Shown here: in pieces, positions 24,905-33,627 of the stretch
Position numbering within the stretch: position 1 is the first letter of the stretch
How the letters are laid out: each line of letters begins with the position of its first letter
DNA from: an uncultured Bacteroidota bacterium
Lineage (GTDB): Bacteria; Bacteroidota; Bacteroidia; B-17B0; Aurantibacillaceae
Direction: 5' to 3'
DNA length: 37,090 nucleotides
Assembly (NCBI GenBank): GCA_937868545.1
Contig: CALMMX010000369.1
Span: 1-37,090, forward strand
The notes under the pieces: generated by a model
The model's input: the letters and a program-made list of their open reading frames with translations, nothing else
Databases searched by the model: none
What the model was told of the DNA's origin: nothing
Translations under genes and position numbers: made by a program

Positions 24905-25879
24905 ATGTTAAAAAAATATCTAATAACTGGTTTTTCTGGCTTTGTAAGTTGGCACTTTTTAGAATACTTAGAAAACAATAAAATAAATGCCATTATAACT
25001 GGCATAGATGTTATTGAACCTAATTTTAATTACAAAAATTACTCTTACATTACTTGTACTTTTAAAAAAGTAGATTTACTAAATCAAAATGATGTAAAAC
25101 AAGTATTGCAAGAGGTACAACCAAATTACATTTTACACCTTGCGTCATATAGTAGTGTTGCTTACAGTTGGGAAAACCCACATACGAGCTATACTAATAA
25201 CACAAATATATTTTTAAATATTTTAGAAGAAGTTAGAGCCTCAAAATTACAAACAAAAATACTCTCAATTGGTTCCTCTGAAGAATACGGGAATGTAAAC
25301 CCAACAGATGTACCATTAAAAGAAACTCATGCTCTTAATCCCATAAGTCCGTATGCTGTAGCAAGAGTTTCGCAAGAAATGCTATCAAAAATTTATGCAG
25401 ATGGTTTTGGGCTAGACATCATTTTAACACGATCTTTTAATCACATTGGCATTAAACAAAAAGATTCTTTTGTTATACCATCATTTGCAAAACAATTAAA
25501 TACAATTAACATCAATCCAGAAAGCAACCAACTAACAGTTGGAGATATTTCTGTAATTCGCGATTTTGTAGATGTTAGAGATGTTGTAGATGCCTACTAT
25601 AAATTATTTGAAAAAGGAAAATCGGGTGAAGTATATAATATTTGTACTGGAAATGGCATTTCATTAAAAGAAATTATTGGTATTATGACTAATATTTTAA
25701 GCATAAATGTTAAAATAGTGGTAAATGAAAAAATTATAAGACCAAATGATAACAAAATAATTATTGGTTGTAATGAAAAAATAAAAAATCATACTGGTTG
25801 GAAGAATAACTATTCAATAAAAGAAAGTTTAACTGAAATTTTAAATTATTACTCTATCAACAATATCAATAAAAAATAA
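24905..25879 (+). CDS. NAD(P)-dependent sugar-nucleotide epimerase/dehydratase or reductase (GMD/Rmd-like)
   Basis: The 324-residue extended SDR has the nucleotide-binding ITGFSGFVSWHFLEYL (~7-22), HLASYSSVAYSWENP, SIGSSEEYGNV and SPYAVARVSQEM. The RSFNHIGIKQKDSFV and VIRDFVDVRDVVDAYY motifs resemble GDP-mannose 4,6-dehydratase and GDP-4-keto-6-deoxymannose reductase, so it probably helps make a 6-deoxyhexose or related sugar nucleotide. The usual YxxxK reads Y150-A-V-A-R154, and the last glycine of the GxxGxxG loop is Ser. I believe both changes recur in one subfamily, but cannot verify that here. It begins a three-gene plus-strand block. Confidence 0.85.
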   Translation: MLKKYLITGFSGFVSWHFLEYLENNKINAIITGIDVIEPNFNYKNYSYITCTFKKVDLLNQNDVKQVLQEVQPNYILHLASYSSVAYSWENPHTSYTNNTNIFLNILEEVRASKLQTKILSIGSSEEYGNVNPTDVPLKETHALNPISPYAVARVSQEMLSKIYADGFGLDIILTRSFNHIGIKQKDSFVIPSFAKQLNTININPESNQLTVGDISVIRDFVDVRDVVDAYYKLFEKGKSGEVYNICTGNGISLKEIIGIMTNILSINVKIVVNEKIIRPNDNKIIIGCNEKIKNHTGWKNNYSIKESLTEILNYYSINNINKK

Positions 25880-25900
25880 TTATTTCTAAATAAACAATAT

Positions 25901-26755
25901 ATGAATTTAAAAACTGGTTTAAAATCCATTATAAAAAAAATTACAAAGCATAAAACCACTTATAAAATTGGCCAACATGAAATCCTAATACCAAAAGGTC
26001 ATGCATTACCAATTTATCAAAAAAAATATAAACTTTATGATAGATTTTTACCAATACTTTGTAAAAAAATTAGCTCAAATAAAATAATAATAGATGTTGG
26101 TGCAAATATCGGAGATACTACAATTGCAATTACACAAGAATGCGAAAACCCTATTTTTTGTTTTGAGCCATCTAGCTTATACTTCCCCTATTTAGAAAAA
26201 AACATCTTACATTATACAGATAAAAATAAAATAAAAATTTTTAAAAATTTTATTGGAACAGGTTTATATTCTGGAGAATTAAACCACACACTTAATGGTA
26301 CTGCTAGCGTTAATATTTCAAAAAAAACAACATCATCAATGCCTATAAGATTGGATAAAATCATTGAGGACCATTCTGAAATTATTCTAATTAAAGTAGA
26401 CGTTGACGGATTTGATTATGATGTTTTAAATTCAGCAGAAAAAATATTAAAAGAATCACAACCAATATTATATTGGGAAAATGATATTAATGAAGACTTT
26501 CAAGTTTCTGGCTTCAAAGATTTATACTTACAGCTTTCAAAAATCGGATATAATCACATTTTTATTTTTGATAATTTCGGAAACTTCATAACAGAAGAAT
26601 CAAATTTTGAAACCCTCACAAAATTAAATTCATATGTTTATTCTATGGCTAAAAATTCACAAAACAGAACAATTTATTATACAGATATATTAGCAACAAC
26701 AGATCAAAACTACTCTGTCGCAAAAGAATCAATTGAAGAATATAAAAAAATTTAA
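25901..26755 (+). CDS. FkbM family methyltransferase
   Basis: The 284-residue protein has the SAM-binding motif IIIDVGANIGDTTIAI (~62-77), followed by FCFEPSSLYFPYLEKNI, typical of FkbM enzymes that O-methylate sugars and polyketides. Later features are the DHSEIILIKVDVDGFDYDVL acidic pair and PILYWENDINED. It should methylate a hydroxyl of a sugar in the glycan. It lies 21 bp after the SDR gene and 15 bp before the split glycosyltransferase on the same strand. Base composition is even more AT-rich than its neighbours. Confidence 0.88.
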   Translation: MNLKTGLKSIIKKITKHKTTYKIGQHEILIPKGHALPIYQKKYKLYDRFLPILCKKISSNKIIIDVGANIGDTTIAITQECENPIFCFEPSSLYFPYLEKNILHYTDKNKIKIFKNFIGTGLYSGELNHTLNGTASVNISKKTTSSMPIRLDKIIEDHSEIILIKVDVDGFDYDVLNSAEKILKESQPILYWENDINEDFQVSGFKDLYLQLSKIGYNHIFIFDNFGNFITEESNFETLTKLNSYVYSMAKNSQNRTIYYTDILATTDQNYSVAKESIEEYKKI

Positions 26756-26770
26756 TTATTATTGTGAAAT

Positions 26771-27943
26771 ATGAAAATTCTATTTGACTATCAAACATTT
26801 GAAGAACAAAAAATTGGTGGTATATCTCGTTATTTCCATGAACTAATTTCACACTTTAAAAATTCGGACGGTGTAAATCCCGAATTATCGATAAAATATA
26901 CTAGCAACGAGTATTTAAAAAACGCCCCACATTTTAAAAATCAAATATTAGGTGATTACAATTTTTACAATGAATTTTTATACGGAATAAATTTTAAAGG
27001 GAAAGGTAAGTTGTTACATTTAAAAAATAAACTTACTGGCAACGATAAAATAAATGCCAATAAAAAACTATCAATTGAATGTATAAAAAAAGGGCATTTT
27101 GATTTATTTAATCCTACATACTACAATATTTATTATTTAGATTAAATAGGTAATAAACCCTTTGTTGTTACGGCTTACGATATGATTCATGAAATCTTTC
27201 CTGAACATTTATCGTTAAACAGCCCTGTAAGTAAAAACAAAAAAAAGATATTTGAAAAAGCCTCAAAAATAATTGCCATATCAGAAAATACAAAAAGAGA
27301 TATTGTAACTATTTTTAATATTAACGAAAATAAAATTGATGTTGTTTACCTTGCAAATTCATTAAACAAAGAGACCTTTGCTGGAAAACAAGTTGAATTA
27401 AACAACCTACCAAATAACTACTTACTATTTGTTGGAAGCAGATTAACATATAAGAATTTTTATTTTTTCATAACATCTATTGTTCCGTTATTAGAAAAAG
27501 ATCCAGCTTTACATGTTGTATGCACTGGCATTCCTTTTAATAAAAATGAGCTTGCATTTTTTCACAGATTAGGAATTGAAAAGCAATTGCATCAATATTA
27601 TGTAAATGATGTGCAATTAGCTTATTTATATAATCACGCTCTAGCCTTTATTTTTCCCTCTTTATATGAAGGATTTGGAATTCCAGTTTTAGAAGCATTT
27701 GCCTGTGAATGCCCTGCCCTGTTAAGCAATACAAGTTCGTTACCAGAAATTGGTGGTGATGCCGCTGCTTATTTTGAGCCCAAAGATGCACTATCCATAA
27801 GAAATGCAATAGCTTCTGTTATATATAATAATGACAAAAGAAAACAATTAATTGAAAAGGGAATAGAACAGCATAAGAAATTTTCGTGGGAACTTACTGC
27901 TAAAAAGACTTTAGAAGTTTATAAGAAGGTAATTAAGAACTAA
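26771..27943 (+). pseudogene. GT4 glycosyltransferase split by an in-frame TAA
   Basis: The first 124 codons (MKILFDYQTFEEQKIGGISR onward, with GGISRYFHELI of the acceptor domain) end at TAA 27143-27145. The same frame then continues without shift: IGNKPFVVTAYDMIHEIFPE, then the donor domain with VGSRLTYKNF and the EX7E motif EGFGIPVLEAFACECPAL, to 27943. Read through, the protein would be about 390 residues, a normal GT4 length, and the sequence across the stop reads YYLD-stop-IGNKPFVVTAYDM, which fits the family without a gap. This points to a single-base nonsense change, for example from TAT, AAA or CAA. An ATG at 27182 could restart translation of the C-terminal 253 residues, but that piece lacks the acceptor half. 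Sequencing error is a real alternative. Confidence 0.85.
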
Positions 27944-27948
27944 AAATA

Positions 27949-28743
27949 TTAGTTAGAATCTGATTGTAATTTCTTCCTCACTGTTTCGAAATCCTTGCCT
28001 AATAAGGAAGGCCTTTCTTTATTAGCTACTCTATTTAGTTTATTAAAAAAACTATTAACGAAATTGTCATTAAAAGTAAAATGCAAATTCTTCTTACTAA
28101 ACACATGTATTGTAGTGGTTCCGTAATAATTTAACCCCATTGATTTGGCTAAAACCTCTAAAGATTTTTTAGAATACAATGAAATATGCTGCCCAGTTTC
28201 TGGAATAAAGTACCACCAATTATTTGTATTAGGATTTGAATGAGGTTGTATTTCAGTAGAAAAAATAATAGTGTCTGAGAACTTTAACATTTTCTCTATT
28301 TCCAACTTAGGATTTTCAATATGTTCAAATACCTCAAATGCACTTAAAAGCTCAAACTTAGTATTTTCAGGTAAATCAGTTACATCAAAAAACTTGGCAA
28401 ACAAATTTTCACAATAATAATCTTGTCTGTAGTAATCAAAGCCTTTATCGCGCATTATTCTTACAAACATTCCGTAACCTCCGCCATAATCAATAAATTT
28501 TGAACTTGGATTCAAGGTTTTATTAATGAACTTTGAAACTATCTTTTCATTATTTAAGTTTCTATAAATCAAACCCAAATCCAAATTAGATATGGCGTTT
28601 TGGTAGGCTTCATTTAACCAATAAGGATTCTCTGTTTGAATAAATTCGCACTGATTGCACTGATAATATGCAACGTCATATTTCAAAAGCACTTTTGCTT
28701 TAAAAATTTGATTTGTCTTTGAGTCACATATTTTACAGTTCAT
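27949..28743 (-). CDS. Class I methyltransferase with N-terminal zinc-ribbon
   Basis: The 264-residue protein starts with CKICDSKTNQIF and continues to YYQCNQCEFIQTENPYW, giving two CxxC pairs of a small zinc-binding motif. The methyltransferase core follows, with FIDYGGGYGMFVRIMRDKGF as motif I and FELLSAFEVFEHIENP. Such proteins are common in O-antigen loci and act on sugar nucleotides or glycans; the target is unknown. It is the last gene of the 33601-27949 minus-strand unit and meets the plus-strand split gene tail to tail with only 5 bp between, leaving no room for a terminator. Confidence 0.88.
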   Translation of the reverse strand: MNCKICDSKTNQIFKAKVLLKYDVAYYQCNQCEFIQTENPYWLNEAYQNAISNLDLGLIYRNLNNEKIVSKFINKTLNPSSKFIDYGGGYGMFVRIMRDKGFDYYRQDYYCENLFAKFFDVTDLPENTKFELLSAFEVFEHIENPKLEIEKMLKFSDTIIFSTEIQPHSNPNTNNWWYFIPETGQHISLYSKKSLEVLAKSMGLNYYGTTTIHVFSKKNLHFTFNDNFVNSFFNKLNRVANKERPSLLGKDFETVRKKLQSDSN

Positions 28744-28747
28744 GATA

Positions 28748-29920
28748 TTATAAACTAGATTGTAGTATTTGTTTTAAATTTAAATAAAAATTATCTAATG
28801 TGTATAATTCTTTGGTTTTATTGGAAATTTCTATTGAATGAACTTTCAAATCAATTGCTGTAATACTTCTAGATTTTTCAATTGCTTTTGTAAATTCATC
28901 CAACGTTATTGTATTCATTTCAATTACATTTTCAAAACAATCCAAGCCAGTTGATTTTGTTATAATAGGATATAAACCTCCATTACCCATACAAGTTAAG
29001 ACAGAAACTGCACCTCCTTCTGATACAGAAGGGTATACGCAAAATCCACATTTCATCATAATATTAGCAAATTCTTGCCCCATAACATCAACCCTACCAT
29101 GATTTATAATATTTGATTTTGCAAAAGCAGTTTTAAAAATAGTGGTAGTTTCTGCTTCATCAACTCCACAAACATGTAAAGTACATTCGTGGTTATTAGA
29201 AAAATAGTCTAACACAAGGTCCAAACCTTTATGAATAGAGCCTGAATTACCAAACCACAAATAATTGTTTTTTGCTTTATCAAAATCTTTTTTTGAAATA
29301 TCAATTGTATTATTTCTATAAAAAAAAGCATTTAAATTTTTAATATTATGATGCTCTAATTGACTATAAGTATCAACAACCGTTTTGTTTCCTAATACAA
29401 TAAGCAAATCGGCCATATGATGAGACCATGTCCAATTACTTGCAACTATGCGAGCAGCATTAGGATAAAACAAACCTGTTTTTTGATAAAATTCCTTTAC
29501 ACGCTTTGCACATAAACTATTACTATACTGCAAATATGAACCAGGCATATACAACATAACAACAGTTTTACCTATCTTGTTTAATAAGTAATAATTTTCT
29601 ATTGGATCTCCTAATCCATATAATACTGAATATTTAGAATAATCGATTTTAATATCTCTATCATCATAATTAACAACATCTACATTATATCCAAGCTCGT
29701 CAAATATACTTGCTATAGTATAACATTCTTGCTGGTTTGTATGTGAAAAGGATAGTTTTGAAACAAAGGGTGTTGTAATATATGATATTAGTACAGATTT
29801 TTTATTCTTTCTTTTAAAAACATTTTCTATAATTCTTACCTTAAAAAATCGGAAATTAACTATTTTTCTCTTTAAAAAACGAGTTCCCTTAAATACTAAA
29901 TTATTCTTTTTTATCTGCAT
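28748..29920 (-). CDS. Glycosyltransferase-like protein (GT-B), divergent donor site
   Basis: The 390-residue protein has a basic N-terminus and a GT-B-like plan: VLISYITTPFVSKLSFSHTN, ASIFDELGYNVDVVNYDD, then a donor-domain segment with LWFGNSGSIHKGLDLVLDYF, LHVCGVDEAE and CVYPSVSEGGAVSVLTCMGN. The last motif sits where GT4 enzymes have EX7E; here the first Glu is present but the eighth residue after it is Thr, so the second Glu is missing. It is probably a real glycosyltransferase of a diverged family. It overlaps the GT2 gene upstream by 10 bp and is 4 bp from the methyltransferase gene downstream. Confidence 0.78.
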   Translation of the reverse strand: MQIKKNNLVFKGTRFLKRKIVNFRFFKVRIIENVFKRKNKKSVLISYITTPFVSKLSFSHTNQQECYTIASIFDELGYNVDVVNYDDRDIKIDYSKYSVLYGLGDPIENYYLLNKIGKTVVMLYMPGSYLQYSNSLCAKRVKEFYQKTGLFYPNAARIVASNWTWSHHMADLLIVLGNKTVVDTYSQLEHHNIKNLNAFFYRNNTIDISKKDFDKAKNNYLWFGNSGSIHKGLDLVLDYFSNNHECTLHVCGVDEAETTTIFKTAFAKSNIINHGRVDVMGQEFANIMMKCGFCVYPSVSEGGAVSVLTCMGNGGLYPIITKSTGLDCFENVIEMNTITLDEFTKAIEKSRSITAIDLKVHSIEISNKTKELYTLDNFYLNLKQILQSSL

Positions 29921-30825
29921 AACTTTGAAACTAAATCTTTAATTCTAGAATATATTGATGATTTAGGGAAAACTATATCTTCAATGTTCTTGTACATTGT
30001 TACTTTATAAAGACTATCTGTTCTACAATTTAAGTTATTCGAAAATTTAATTTCATAAGTTTGCGCAAATAGATTAGGAGTGCTGTCATTACTAGTATGA
30101 GTTCCTAAATTTCCTATATTTGAAATTTGATTTTTAATTGGAACAATATTTTTAGTTTTTGATAAAATCAAATTATAAACAAAAATGGTATCCCATGTAT
30201 CAAGCTTATTTTCAAAAGTCAATTTAATAATTGAATACAACCATGTTGCAATTTTATCATTCTCTTTAAACAAAATTACAAAACTGGATTCATCATACAT
30301 AGGGCGCAATTTATCTACATCCCATTCAATCTTATTTATTACCCTACTCCAACTTGCCCAGCCCCAAATTGGTGAAAATTTAGATAAGAAATAATCATCA
30401 TTAAATTCTTTTATTCCTGTATACAAATAATTGGTACCACACACAACAGCTTTACTAGAATCATCTTTATATTTTATCAGCATAGTTTCGCAAAACTCAA
30501 AAAATGAACCCTCTGGTAAACAATCATCTTCCAACACAATGCCATATTCAACCTGATTAAAAAACCATGTAATAGCTTCTGATACGGCTTTTCCACAGCC
30601 CAAATTTGTAGTTCTGTAAAGCGTTTTTACCTCGCATGGCCAATCTACCTTATCAATAATTTGTTTTGTAGAATTACATAATTCCATATCTGTCACATTT
30701 CCAACACGTGGCCCATCTGCTGCTACATACAAATGCTTAGGCTGCGCTTTTCTAATAGCATTAAACACCTTATCTGTTGTATCAGGTCTATTAAAAATTA
30801 GAAATAAAACAGGGGTGTTTAACAT
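29911..30825 (-). CDS. Glycosyltransferase, GT2/GNT-I-like (GT-A fold)
   Basis: The 304-residue protein begins MLNTPVLFLIFNRPDTTDKV, with LYVAADGPRVG, YRTTNLGCGKAVSEAITWFF and the metal-binding EDD in IVLEDDCLPEGSFFEF (~95-110). The acceptor part contains FSPIWGWASWSRV, found in the family sometimes annotated as HlpA-like glycosyltransferases. It should add a sugar to the surface glycan. It overlaps the FkbM gene upstream by 7 bp and the GT-B gene downstream by 10 bp. Confidence 0.88.
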   Translation of the reverse strand: MLNTPVLFLIFNRPDTTDKVFNAIRKAQPKHLYVAADGPRVGNVTDMELCNSTKQIIDKVDWPCEVKTLYRTTNLGCGKAVSEAITWFFNQVEYGIVLEDDCLPEGSFFEFCETMLIKYKDDSSKAVVCGTNYLYTGIKEFNDDYFLSKFSPIWGWASWSRVINKIEWDVDKLRPMYDESSFVILFKENDKIATWLYSIIKLTFENKLDTWDTIFVYNLILSKTKNIVPIKNQISNIGNLGTHTSNDSTPNLFAQTYEIKFSNNLNCRTDSLYKVTMYKNIEDIVFPKSSIYSRIKDLVSKLCR

Positions 30826-31547
30826 GTTGAATCTTGGTAAAAATAAGTGTAATGCGTTTTTGAATGCAATGTATATCCAACAGTTTTCATAAAATTATAA
30901 ATTGGACAACTTTCAATATTTGACAAACTAGATGTGTGTGATTCAGCTAATACAATAGTAGGTCGGTACTTTTGCCAATCATTTGATTGCAATACTTCTA
31001 AATCAAGTCCTTCGCAATCTATGGTTAAAAAATCAATGTGCTTATTTTCTTTTAAATGAGTGTCTAAAATTTGCTTTAATGGCAAAACTTTACAAGTAAT
31101 TTGTTCCTTTAATTTATACGTTTTGTGATTTAAATATTCATCGGCTTTCTCTTTAGAAAAGGTATTTAAAGCTGGCTCATTAAAACTATAGTAAACCAGT
31201 TCGCCTTCGTTAGATGATACTCCATAAGGCAAATTTACATCTTCTTCTCTGTGATTTTTAAACGAATCCATTGCGCCAGGTAGCGGATCTATATTAATGC
31301 CTCTCCAGCCTTTTGTATAAAATAAATAAGTGTTTGAAAATCTAAAGGGATGATGCGCTCCAACATCTACAAAACAGCCATTAGTTTTGTCAGCAAAAAA
31401 ACGATTCAACACCAAATCTTCTCCTTCTTGCGAAAAAGACATACTTAAGTGTTTCTCTTGAATAAATCTATTAAAAATATATTCCTTAAACTTATAGGGG
31501 ACACATTTATCTATAATCGAAATCAAAACTCGTTTCATGATTTCCAA
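30819..31547 (-). CDS. FkbM family methyltransferase
   Basis: The 242-residue protein carries SFSQEGEDLVLNRFFADK and the SAM motif CFVDVGAHHPFRFSNTYLFY (~53-72), followed by GWRGINIDPLPGAM and HIDFLTIDCEGLDLEVLQ with the acidic residues of FkbM enzymes. It should O-methylate a sugar. The start ATG at 31547 overlaps the wzt end by 13 bp; the ATG three codons later is an alternative. Its place directly after the exporter genes, whose ATPase has a glycan-binding domain, fits a chain-end methylation role, which is an inference from the wider Wzt family. Confidence 0.9.
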   Translation of the reverse strand: MEIMKRVLISIIDKCVPYKFKEYIFNRFIQEKHLSMSFSQEGEDLVLNRFFADKTNGCFVDVGAHHPFRFSNTYLFYTKGWRGINIDPLPGAMDSFKNHREEDVNLPYGVSSNEGELVYYSFNEPALNTFSKEKADEYLNHKTYKLKEQITCKVLPLKQILDTHLKENKHIDFLTIDCEGLDLEVLQSNDWQKYRPTIVLAESHTSSLSNIESCPIYNFMKTVGYTLHSKTHYTYFYQDSTC

Positions 31548-32752
31548 TCTCCTTTCAACAAATAAGGAATTTTCATTTCTTCAAATCTTCCAGTTCCATA
31601 AAAATCACCTTGTTCTACAGATAATGAACCGATATTTTCTTGTGGCCAATCAGATTCCTCGTTATCCACAACAATTCTACCTTTTACAAATATCTTACTT
31701 TGTAAAAAAGGAAAATCATAAATTTTAAATCTTACTTTCATGTAGTTATCGCCATCAATCTTAAACACTTGATTTTGATACGAACTATAATTGCAGGTAA
31801 TCATTTCATCATAAATATCATGTAATGAAAACCCAACATCAATATTTGAAACAGTAGCATCTGAAATTTTTAAAGTAAAGTGTAACTCAATGGTATCTCC
31901 AGTTAAAATATTATTTGATAAGCTATTAGATTCAGTTGTAACATTAAACTTAGAAAAAATAACTTTCTTATTTCCTCTTCTTTTTTCTATTAACTCCAAA
32001 TTTTTATCTTCATAATTATCTGTAGTTAAATACTGATTAATAGATTCTGATATTGGTCCGCTATAACTTACAGTTCCTTTTTGCAATACCACGCCTTTTG
32101 TGCATAACGATTTAACGGCTGGCATATTATGGCTTACAAATAAAATGGTTCTACCGCTTTTACTTACATCTTCCATTTTACCCATACATTTTTTTTGAAA
32201 TTCCGCATCACCAACTGCTAGTACTTCATCAATAATTAAAATTTCATTCTCTAAAAATGCTGCAACTGCAAATGCCAAACGCAATTGCATGCCACTACTG
32301 TAATGTTTAAGGGGAGTATCAATAAATTTTTCTACACCAGCAAAATCAACAATAGCATCAAAGTTTTTCAATATTTCAAAACGGCGCATTCCTAAAATAG
32401 AACCATTCATTAAAATATTTTCTCTTCCACTTAATTCAGGATGAAAACCTGTACCAACCTCTAATAAAGAGGCAATTCTTCCTCTACCAATTATTTTACC
32501 AGAACTAGGAGGTGTAATTTTTGATAATATTTTTAACAGGGTAGATTTTCCCGCTCCATTTTTACCAATAACTCCTATTGTATCGCCTTGTTCCACATTA
32601 AAACTAACGTCTTTTAATGCCCAAAAATCTTCCATTGAATTTTTAGATTTAAAAATATTAGTTATAGAATCTCTTAAACTCAAATAAGGTTGCTGTTCAT
32701 GATTAATTCTGAACTTCTTACTTACGTTTTGTATTTCTAAAATTGGTTTCAA
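31535..32752 (-). CDS. wzt: Polysaccharide ABC exporter ATPase (Wzt) with C-terminal glycan-binding domain
   Basis: The 405-residue protein has an ABC ATPase domain (~1-245) with Walker A IGVIGKNGAGKSTLL (~60-74), signature HYSSGMQLRLAFAVAA (~148-163), Walker B LIIDEVLAVGDAEF and switch His in FVSHNM. The long segment before WALKDVSFNVEQG is typical of O-antigen exporters. Residues ~260-400 form a beta-rich Wzt C-terminal domain (TGDTIELHFTLKISD, DVGFSLHDIYDEMI, DFYGTGRFEEMKIPYLL), which in E. coli O9a-type systems binds the capped chain end. It should power export of the lipid-linked glycan to the periplasm with Wzm. Spacing from the permease gene is 30 bp. Confidence 0.93.
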   Translation of the reverse strand: MKPILEIQNVSKKFRINHEQQPYLSLRDSITNIFKSKNSMEDFWALKDVSFNVEQGDTIGVIGKNGAGKSTLLKILSKITPPSSGKIIGRGRIASLLEVGTGFHPELSGRENILMNGSILGMRRFEILKNFDAIVDFAGVEKFIDTPLKHYSSGMQLRLAFAVAAFLENEILIIDEVLAVGDAEFQKKCMGKMEDVSKSGRTILFVSHNMPAVKSLCTKGVVLQKGTVSYSGPISESINQYLTTDNYEDKNLELIEKRRGNKKVIFSKFNVTTESNSLSNNILTGDTIELHFTLKISDATVSNIDVGFSLHDIYDEMITCNYSSYQNQVFKIDGDNYMKVRFKIYDFPFLQSKIFVKGRIVVDNEESDWPQENIGSLSVEQGDFYGTGRFEEMKIPYLLKGDWKS

Positions 32753-32782
32753 TGTGTGCTTAATTATTTTGTACTTGTTACT

Positions 32783-33601
32783 TTATGCTAAATCCGCAAA
32801 ATAACTTTCTGTTTTTCTAAAGTAAATTATTCCTATAATAAATAAAATTAACGATGATATTAAACTTAATGCAACCGTTTCAAAATTAATTTCATACCCA
32901 TTAAAAATACCTCTCATCAATTCTAATGCCCCCGACATAGGATTTATTTTAAGAACAAACTTTACTATTAAATTATTAGAAATTGTTGTTGGAAACAATA
33001 CAGGTGTTAAAAACAATAAACCCTGAACTAAAAAAGGAATTATGTAACGCACATCCCTAAATTTAATATTTAAGGCTGCCAACAAAGTACCCATTCCCAT
33101 TGCTGAAATACAAGTTATAAAAACGCTTACTGGCAACCATAATAAGTTTATGTAATTAATCTCAACTTTATAAAAAAACAATACCACAACAAATACTAAA
33201 AGTGCAATTACAAAATCAACTAATGCAACTAAAATAGATGAAATAGGAATTATTAAACGAGGAAAATATATTTTTTTAATAATATTAGCATTTGTAACCA
33301 TACTATTAGCTGCATTACTCATTCCACCACTAAATATGCCCCAAAGTAACATGCCACTTAAAGCAAAAACTGGATAAGGAATTTGCATGCTAGTTTTTTG
33401 TGAAATTGAATCTCCTAAAAACAGAGTAAACACCAAAGTCATAAATACAGGCTGAAGTATGGCCCATAAAAAGCCAAAAACGGTTTGCTTATACTTTACT
33501 TTAACATCACGCCAAGTAAAAAAATAAAACAATTCCCTGTAATCCCACAATTCTTTTATGCCTAAACTAAATTTATTTTGTGGTTTTATTTCAAACTCCA
33601 T
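32783..33601 (-). CDS. wzm: Polysaccharide ABC exporter permease (Wzm)
   Basis: The 272-residue ABC-2 permease has six membrane helices. The N-terminal amphipathic region LWDYRELFYFFTWRDVKVKY, the following GFLWAILQPVFMTLVFTLF helix and the PVSVFITCISAMGMGTLLAALN segment are characteristic of O-antigen/capsule/teichoic exporters, as is the FLTPVLFP loop before helix 5. It forms the transmembrane channel with the ATPase encoded next downstream. It opens the minus-strand unit 33601-27949 and is divergent from rdgB with 26 bp between starts, so the promoters overlap. Confidence 0.93.
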   Translation of the reverse strand: MEFEIKPQNKFSLGIKELWDYRELFYFFTWRDVKVKYKQTVFGFLWAILQPVFMTLVFTLFLGDSISQKTSMQIPYPVFALSGMLLWGIFSGGMSNAANSMVTNANIIKKIYFPRLIIPISSILVALVDFVIALLVFVVVLFFYKVEINYINLLWLPVSVFITCISAMGMGTLLAALNIKFRDVRYIIPFLVQGLLFLTPVLFPTTISNNLIVKFVLKINPMSGALELMRGIFNGYEINFETVALSLISSLILFIIGIIYFRKTESYFADLA

Positions 33602-33627
33602 ATAACTATCTTTACCAAAAAAACACT

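Noticed and set aside
24905..27943. Plus-strand block as an insertion sequence or transposon
   Set aside because: No transposase, no terminal inverted repeats and no target duplication are visible; all genes are glycan enzymes.
33580..33627. Upstream ATG start for rdgB
   Set aside because: The added residues do not fit the family, and this start would lie inside the divergent wzm gene; MQLIFATHN is the conserved N-terminus.
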